Shown here piece after piece: positions 58,724-64,000 of a stretch of 64,000 bases of DNA (the stretch's first letter is position 1; every line of letters begins with the position of its first letter). The stretch spans positions 62,001-126,000 of the forward strand of contig CAUJEN010000062.1 in assembly GCA_963169765.1 (NCBI GenBank), given 5' to 3'. The notes beneath the pieces are model-generated. The model worked only from the letters and a program-made list of their open reading frames with translations. It made no database searches and was not told the DNA's origin. The stretch comes from QWHO01 sp021404945 (GTDB lineage Bacteria > Vulcanimicrobiota > Xenobia > Xenobiales > QWHO01). The position numbers and the translations under genes were made by a program.

Positions 58724-60541
58724 ATGAAGCGCGGCATCGCCATCGTGTCAACGCTCATCATGACGGCCATCCTGGCTCTCATGCTGATGGCGCTGTTCAC
58801 CGCGACCCGGGCCAGCCTCTTCGGGGGCATGGTGCACCACCGCAAGGTGGCCGCTCTCTACGCGGCAGAAGCCGGTCTGGCGGTCACCATGGCCGAGCTG
58901 GAAGCCAACGGCTTTACCCCCCCCTCGAGCACCCTCACGGGCACGCTCCAGGGCGGCAGCTGGTCGGTGACCTTCGCGGGCGGGCCGGGGCCGGGGGCCC
59001 TGGACTCGGTCAACAATCTGCAGAACACTGCTGGCTCGGCTGAGAGCTACCGGGGACCCAACACGGTGCCACCGGCCTCGGCACTGATCATCGTGCGGGC
59101 CCAGTGCGGCGGGGTGGAACGGGTGCTCGAGGCCATGGTCACCCGCGGAATGACCGGAGCCAACCTCACCCGAGCCATCCAGAGCACGGGCACGGTCACC
59201 ATGATCGGCGATGCCATGGTGGACGGGATCAAAGCGCTGGATGACCTCACCCCCGTTCCCGGCCACATCCAGAGCAACAGCGCCGGGCCGGGCACTGTCA
59301 TCAAGTGGGACCCCCAGGGAGGTGCGGCCAACATCACCGGAACGGTCTCTTCGGTCGCGACCGGGGCAGCCATCGACCTGGCCGGCTACACTCCGGGAGG
59401 GGGAGTGCCCCAGACCGGAGTGGGGGCAGCCGCCTTCCCGGTGATCGACATTCCCGGCGAGATCAGCGCCAAGAGCAGCAGCCCGGCCCCCACTTTCAAT
59501 GCCACCGGCGTGAGCAGCCTGGGAACGGGTGACTACTATCACAGCGGTGACGTCACCCTCAACGGCGACCTCGACCTGGACGGAGCCAACCTGTACGTCA
59601 CCGGGAATCTGACCGTGAACGGATCCATCTCGGGCAAGGGCTCGATCTACGTCCAGGGAGAGACCAGCTTCCAGGGGGATGCCAGCATCGAGGGCAACGC
59701 CGACAGCAACATCGCGCTCTTCAGCAAGGGCAGTGTCAGCTTGAAAGGCTTCAATGGTAGCCAGTATCTGGCGGCCCTGGGTGCCACCCACCCCCAGCTC
59801 GACATCTATACCAAACAGGCCAGCGCGGCGATCAAGGGCCAGCAAGATCTGGTCGCAGGTTACGGGGCTCAAGTGCTGGCTGGCAGCTACTGGGGCCCCT
59901 TCGAGAAATACCGCAGGGCCCTGGGCCAGCCCGGCTCGGGGGCGGCCAGCCTTCCGCCCGAGGCTTCCCCCGACGGTGGCCCCTGGAACGCCGACAACTT
60001 CGGGAAGATGAAGGCCTACATCCTGGACCCTGCCAACGGCATCCCCGACTCCACCGCCAAAGCTTTCATCGTCGAGCGCATCGGCGATCTGGGCGACATG
60101 AACCAGATGGTGGCCAACATCTACCCCGACCACGATACCGCTATCAACACGTTTCTGGCCACGGGCAGCACCAAAGCCATCATGGACGCAGCTGGCGACT
60201 ATGCCAGCGCCGACTGGATCACCTGGGGCACGGTCTTCCAGTCTTCCCTGGTGCACGTCCAGAAAATCAATTATAACAAGCTGGGCACCGCTTATTTCCA
60301 GGGGCAGATCTTCACCAACGGCTATCTCCTGGCTGAGAACGAGGTGACCATCCTGGGGGCGGTGCTCGCTCAGGGTGACAGCAGTCTGCCCGTCACCACC
60401 GTAGGCGGGGTCACGGTGAAACCCGGGGATCTCTACCTGGGAAACGGCACCCGGGTGACCTTTGTGGAGGACTTCTTTGATGACGGCGGGGCTAACTTCG
60501 CCGGAACCTCGTTGAGCGTGGCCACCTGGCTGGGCCGCTGA
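58724..60541 (+). CDS. PilX-like protein with beta-repeat body
   Basis: A 605-aa secreted or pilus-associated protein. N-terminal K-R-G-I-A-I-V-S-T-L-I-M-T-A-I-L and one hydrophobic helix, then Y-A-A-E-A-G-L-A as in PilX/GspK-like proteins. Residues ~265-345 are short beta repeats (G-D-V-T-L-N-G-D-L-D-L-D-G, N-L-T-V-N-G-S-I-S-G-K-G), like polymer-forming beta-helix proteins. The final 120 residues contain a Y-F-Q-G-Q-I-F-T-N-G-Y-L segment. It is the first gene of an operon with PilV-like and PilW-like genes. The 880-aa protein in the other cluster is its counterpart. Confidence 0.72.
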   Translation: MKRGIAIVSTLIMTAILALMLMALFTATRASLFGGMVHHRKVAALYAAEAGLAVTMAELEANGFTPPSSTLTGTLQGGSWSVTFAGGPGPGALDSVNNLQNTAGSAESYRGPNTVPPASALIIVRAQCGGVERVLEAMVTRGMTGANLTRAIQSTGTVTMIGDAMVDGIKALDDLTPVPGHIQSNSAGPGTVIKWDPQGGAANITGTVSSVATGAAIDLAGYTPGGGVPQTGVGAAAFPVIDIPGEISAKSSSPAPTFNATGVSSLGTGDYYHSGDVTLNGDLDLDGANLYVTGNLTVNGSISGKGSIYVQGETSFQGDASIEGNADSNIALFSKGSVSLKGFNGSQYLAALGATHPQLDIYTKQASAAIKGQQDLVAGYGAQVLAGSYWGPFEKYRRALGQPGSGAASLPPEASPDGGPWNADNFGKMKAYILDPANGIPDSTAKAFIVERIGDLGDMNQMVANIYPDHDTAINTFLATGSTKAIMDAAGDYASADWITWGTVFQSSLVHVQKINYNKLGTAYFQGQIFTNGYLLAENEVTILGAVLAQGDSSLPVTTVGGVTVKPGDLYLGNGTRVTFVEDFFDDGGANFAGTSLSVATWLGR

Positions 60542-60970
60542 ATGCGCCGTGGGTTCACCCTCACCGAGCTGGTGCTGGCCTTTGCGCTGGTGGCGATGGC
60601 CATCCTGGCCCTGGTGGGAGTGTTCGTCTCGGGCATCCAGTTGGCGGCCCGTTCGCGCGACGTGACCACGGCCACCGAGGTGGGCCGCCAGATGCTCGAG
60701 CGGGTGCGGCTGAACGCCAGCAGGGGCGGCTTTGCCTACATCCCGGCCGGGGTTTACAGTTTTGACGGCCGGGTGGGGCAACCGGCCGTGGGGGTTGCCC
60801 CGCTTCAGTTTCCTCCCTCGCCTTACCCGGACATTACCCAGAACAACCGCAAGTTTTCTCTGGTGGTGACCGGCCAGGAGGTCATGGCGGGGCGCCTCAA
60901 GTCCATCCAGGTGGAGGTGTGGTGGTCGGACAAGAGCAAGGTGCTGCTGGAAACCAGCCTCCACCCCTGA
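60542..60970 (+). CDS. Prepilin-type minor pilin, PilV-like
   Basis: A 142-aa minor pilin with a very short leader: M-R-R-G|F-T-L-T-E-L-V-L-A-F-A-L-V. Phe +1 and Glu +5 are kept. The ATG directly follows the upstream TGA. The soluble domain is about 110 aa without Cys. Confidence 0.9.
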   Translation: MRRGFTLTELVLAFALVAMAILALVGVFVSGIQLAARSRDVTTATEVGRQMLERVRLNASRGGFAYIPAGVYSFDGRVGQPAVGVAPLQFPPSPYPDITQNNRKFSLVVTGQEVMAGRLKSIQVEVWWSDKSKVLLETSLHP

Positions 60971-61551
60971 GGCGGCGGGGTCAAACCCTGCTTGAGACGC
61001 TGGTCAGCCTGGGGCTGCTGAGCCTCTTGATGATGCTCATGTTCGCCGTCTACCGCATGGGGGCCAACGCCTGGATGAAGGGGGATGCCCAGGTTTCCTT
61101 GATCCAGGACCTGCGGGTGGTGACCGAGAGGCTGGCTCGCGAGCTGGAGCGCAGCGCCTACGAGAGCGCCACCCTCGATCCGGGCCCCAACACCGGTACG
61201 GCGCTGGCCTTCATGTCCTCCTGGGATGAGGCCACCCAACGCTACGACTACGATCCCGCCGTCGGATCCCCGGTCTGGCACAAGTACCTGGTCTGCTACT
61301 ATGACGCCCCCGCCCGGGAGGTGCGCTGGCTGGAGGTTCCTCTGGCCACGCCCACCAGCACGGCCGTTCCTCTGCCCGGACTGGCCGGATACCGCGCCGG
61401 GGGGCGCGTAATGGCCAGTCAGGTGGATCGCTGCGACTTTCTTCTCTCTGAAGGCCTGCTGGAAACCCGGCTGGAGACCAGCCGCAAGCGTTACGGAAGC
61501 GACGTTCCCGAGAAGTTGCAGTTGGAGGGGGCGGCCTTCTTTCGCAACTGA
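60919..61551 (+). CDS. Prepilin-like minor pilin, PilW-like, with unusual +1 residue
   Basis: About 210 aa. The signal is R-R-R-G|Q-T-L-L-E-T-L-V-S-L-G-L-L: Glu at +5 is kept but +1 is Gln rather than Phe. The only in-frame start candidates are GTG at 60919 and 60922, with AGGTGGAGG nearby; a CTG at 60967 overlapping the upstream stop would give a short leader like its neighbour. The body has T-E-R-L-A-R-E-L-E-R-S as in PilW/GspJ proteins. Ends the operon. Confidence 0.75.
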   Translation: MVVGQEQGAAGNQPPPLRRRGQTLLETLVSLGLLSLLMMLMFAVYRMGANAWMKGDAQVSLIQDLRVVTERLARELERSAYESATLDPGPNTGTALAFMSSWDEATQRYDYDPAVGSPVWHKYLVCYYDAPAREVRWLEVPLATPTSTAVPLPGLAGYRAGGRVMASQVDRCDFLLSEGLLETRLETSRKRYGSDVPEKLQLEGAAFFRN

Positions 61552-61566
61552 CGCTGGCCTGGCCGC

Positions 61567-61591
61567 GCGCGGCTCTATCGAGTCGCCGCGC
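61567..61591. terminator. Hairpin between convergent pilin and peptidase genes
   Basis: GCGCGGC (61567-61573) and GCCGCGC (61585-61591) form a perfect 7-bp stem with an 11-nt loop in the 82-bp gap between two convergent genes. No T-run on either side. Confidence 0.3.
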
Positions 61592-61633
61592 TGAGCAAGG
61601 CGGGGCCCCGTGAGACGGCTGATGGCACGGCGG

Positions 61634-64000
61634 TCAGCGTGGTCGGACCACGACCACCACCAGGTTGTCCGGGTGAAGCCGCGCTCTGGCCGTGGCCAGG
61701 AGGTCCCTGGCGCCGATCCGGCCGTAGAGCCCGGAGAAGTCGCGCGGATAGCTCTCGGTCAGCCGATACAGCTCGACGCTGGCCAGCATGGCGGCTCGGG
61801 CCGAGCCCGCCCCCTGGGCCACCTGCAGGCGCCCTTCCAGCGAGGTGCGGGCCCGCGCCAGCTCTTCCTCGGTGGGGGCATAGACGGTGGCCTTGCGCAG
61901 CTCGTCGGTGATCACCGCCACGGCCCGATCCACCTTGTCCGGCTCGACCTGGGCCACCACCGCCCAGGGCGAGGAGCCGGAGGCCGGGATCAGCCGGCTC
62001 TCCACCCGCGGCCCGAGCCGCTCCAGGTCGCGCAGGCGCACGGCCAGGCGCGAGGTCACGGGGTTACCGCCCAGCACCTGGTTGAGCAGGTTGAAGGCGT
62101 AGTAGTCGCTCTCATTGCGGCCGGGTCCGGGATGGCCCACCAGCACGGTGGCCAGCGGACCCGGGCCGGTCAGCTCCGCCCGGGCTCCCGCAGGCATCGG
62201 TGCGGCGGGCACAGGGAGAAGAGGGGGAGCGGGCTCGACCTTCCACGAGTCCAGCCGGGCCCGCACCAGACGCTCCACCTGGGAGGGCTCCACGTCGCCC
62301 GAGACGGCCAGCACCACGCGGTCGGGCCGCAAGCTCCGGGCCAGGTGGTCCTGCACCTCGGCCAGGGTGGCCTGGCGCAGGCTCTCCGAGCGGGCGTATG
62401 GATGCTGGGGCGGATAAGCCTTGCCCAGAAAGGCCCGGTAGGCCGGATCGCCGGTTTCCTGAAGCTCGCGGGCCAGCCGCTCGGGATCGACGCGGGGCTC
62501 CACCAGGGCCTCGGCCAGTAGCTCGGTCCAACGCGCAAGCTGGTCGGTGGGGCACCAGCCCTCCACCTCCAGGGTCTGCAGCTGGGGCGTGAAGCGCAGC
62601 TTCAGGCCGGGCTCGTCGCGCTGGCCCAGCACCCGGGCGGCCAGATCGGTCAGTCCCCGGCGGTCGGGCGGGTCGAGCTGCTCGCCCCCGAGCACGTAGC
62701 CGCGGATGGCTACCGTGGGCAGATCTTTCACTTTTTGCACCAGGACGACCAGCTGGTTGTCCAGCTTGACGCGGGCGAAGGGAGGCAGCCCGGGGCTGGC
62801 CAGGTCTTCGTCGGCCCGGGCCTCGGCCAGCTCGGCGGCGGCCGGGCTGGCGCCGGGTGTGCCATCCAGGTAGACGACCGCGGCCCGCTCGGGGGCCAGC
62901 CAGCGCTGGGCCGCCTCGCGCAGGGGCTCGGCGCGCAGGGCGGCGATCCGGCCCGGCAGCTCGACATACCAGTCCAGGTGGCCCCAGGCCTCGGCCACGG
63001 CCAGGTCGCGGGCCCGCCGGGCTGGATCTTCCCAGGCTTCGAAAAAGCTGGCTCGGGCGCGGGCTTTGGCGGCTTCCAGGGCGGCGGGCTCGAGGGACAC
63101 CTCGCGCACCCGGGCCAGCCGGGCTTTGAGCTGCTCCAGGGCCCGCGTGGGCGAGCCGGAGGAGTCCAGGCTCAGCTTGATCTGCAGGGTGGAGGTGGCG
63201 GGGTCGAGCAGATACGGGCAGCCCAGGGCGGCGCAGGCCACCTGAACGGCGGCCAGCTCGCCCGAGCGGGCTCCTTCCAGGGGATAGGTGGCCACCACCG
63301 CGGGAGCCGCGTCGCTGGCCTCTCCGGCCCGGTCGCGCAGGCCCGGTTGAGGCGCGATGGGGGCCGCCGGGGGCAGGGGAGGGGCGCCATCGGAGGAGCG
63401 GGGGAAGATCCGCCACAGGTGCTGGCGCACCTTGGGGCGCGAGAAGCCGCCCACCACGACCAGTACGGCCTGGTCGCGACGCACATGGTCTGTGTAAAAG
63501 CGGCGCACGTCGGCCGGCTGCAGGGCCTCGATGGCCTCGGCGCGCCCCGCCACCGGCACGCTGCGGGCCGGGTCGAGGGGCCACAGCGAATGGCGCACCT
63601 CCTGGGCCTGGCGCTGGGCGGGCGAGGTGCGGGAGAGCTCGGCGGTCACCAGCTCGCACTCGCGGTCAAAGTCGGACTGCGAGAACTCGAGCCCGGCCAG
63701 GCGATCGGCCTCCACCTTCAGAGCAAGGTCGAGCTGGCGCGACGGCACGGTGGCCCAGAACAAGAGCGAATCCTCAGTGGTGGCCGCCCCCCGGCGAGCG
63801 CCGATCTCCTCGTAGAGAGCCGGCAGCAGGCCACCTGGGAAGCTGGGGGTGGCCCGGAACATGAAGTGCTCGGTGAGGTGGGCTGTGCCCGCCTTTCCCA
63901 ATGGATCCGAGCGCGAGCCGGCCGGAACCAGCAGACACACGGCCGCGCAAGGCAGGTCCGGGATGGGCTGCAAGAGCACGACGGGGCCCCCGGGAACCTC
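61634..64000 (-). CDS. M16 family zinc metallopeptidase (5' end outside the window)
   Basis: At least 788 residues; the N-terminus lies beyond 64000. Four-domain M16 layout, with both halves in one chain. The inverted zinc motif H-L-T-E-H is near the left of the visible N-terminus, and the remote Glu ligand is probably in E-x6-E-L-S-R about 70 residues later. The second half has no zinc motif, which is normal. Likely a periplasmic or cell-associated peptidase similar to PqqL/processing-peptidase types; the signal peptide, if any, is outside. Confidence 0.9.
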   Translation of the reverse strand, partial: EVPGGPVVLLQPIPDLPCAAVCLLVPAGSRSDPLGKAGTAHLTEHFMFRATPSFPGGLLPALYEEIGARRGAATTEDSLLFWATVPSRQLDLALKVEADRLAGLEFSQSDFDRECELVTAELSRTSPAQRQAQEVRHSLWPLDPARSVPVAGRAEAIEALQPADVRRFYTDHVRRDQAVLVVVGGFSRPKVRQHLWRIFPRSSDGAPPLPPAAPIAPQPGLRDRAGEASDAAPAVVATYPLEGARSGELAAVQVACAALGCPYLLDPATSTLQIKLSLDSSGSPTRALEQLKARLARVREVSLEPAALEAAKARARASFFEAWEDPARRARDLAVAEAWGHLDWYVELPGRIAALRAEPLREAAQRWLAPERAAVVYLDGTPGASPAAAELAEARADEDLASPGLPPFARVKLDNQLVVLVQKVKDLPTVAIRGYVLGGEQLDPPDRRGLTDLAARVLGQRDEPGLKLRFTPQLQTLEVEGWCPTDQLARWTELLAEALVEPRVDPERLARELQETGDPAYRAFLGKAYPPQHPYARSESLRQATLAEVQDHLARSLRPDRVVLAVSGDVEPSQVERLVRARLDSWKVEPAPPLLPVPAAPMPAGARAELTGPGPLATVLVGHPGPGRNESDYYAFNLLNQVLGGNPVTSRLAVRLRDLERLGPRVESRLIPASGSSPWAVVAQVEPDKVDRAVAVITDELRKATVYAPTEEELARARTSLEGRLQVAQGAGSARAAMLASVELYRLTESYPRDFSGLYGRIGARDLLATARARLHPDNLVVVVVRPR

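Overview
The window is high-GC, tightly packed bacterial chromosome with about 46 protein genes and no rRNA, tRNA, CRISPR array, insertion sequence or phage module that I can see. Type IV pilus-type proteins, a large YfhO/DUF2723 membrane pair, Roadblock/LC7 and giant TPR proteins, bacillithiol-type genes and a PPi-type phosphofructokinase together suggest a free-living organism from a poorly sampled high-GC phylum (Armatimonadota/Eremiobacterota-like lineages are candidates). No marker gene here settles the taxonomy, so this is a guess.

Layout. 1-3 kb: DUF420/DUF2071/rtcA operon on the minus strand, divergent from a regulator that joins a MerR-type HTH to a CRP/FNR-like protein. 3-6.4 kb: 7Fe-type ferredoxin, MBL-fold hydrolase, acyl-CoA carboxylase beta subunit, convergent with an enoyl-CoA hydratase. 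6.5-9 kb: PPi-type phosphofructokinase, convergent with a GT4 glycosyltransferase. 9.2-17.7 kb: PilC/GspF-like protein, a 1568-aa protein with a triplicated unknown domain and a C-terminal membrane region, and a YfhO-family protein. 17.7-23.6 kb (minus): DUF2723 protein and a minor-pilin cluster whose large member has a Thr-rich repeat tract. 23.7-30.2 kb: a secreted protein, a leucine/isovalerate-type carboxylase operon (mccB with an in-frame amber codon, biotin carboxylase, biotin carrier, HMG-CoA lyase) and a VapBC module. 30.2-36.1 kb: a decayed pilC copy, an acyl-CoA synthetase, GT2, BshB-like deacetylase, BshC-like protein and a small XRE-like protein. 36.3-43 kb (minus): solute-binding protein / PrsW-zinc ribbon / DUF58 / transglutaminase operon and a copper-amine-oxidase-N-domain protein. 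43.1-49.6 kb: giant TPR protein, a winged-helix/nuclease-like/double-Roadblock protein and a single Roadblock protein. 49.7-57.8 kb: esterase, HAD phosphatase, class III alcohol dehydrogenase, another PilC/GspF, a 1073-aa alpha-solenoid protein and an SDR. 57.9-64 kb: small exported protein, a second minor-pilin cluster and an M16 peptidase running off the right edge.

Across loci, several first genes of transcription units have a -10-like hexamer 6-9 nt before an ATG and no Shine-Dalgarno sequence, which predicts leaderless or near-leaderless mRNAs. Two families of short intergenic repeats recur. Family A (2 copies) sits between convergent genes and contains both stop codons. Family B (4 copies plus a fragment) carries a conserved GCCGGAAA/TTTCCGGC hairpin.

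The strongest candidates for undescribed biology are the triplicated-domain membrane protein at 10.5-15.2 kb and the giant-TPR/Roadblock operon at 43.1-49.6 kb.
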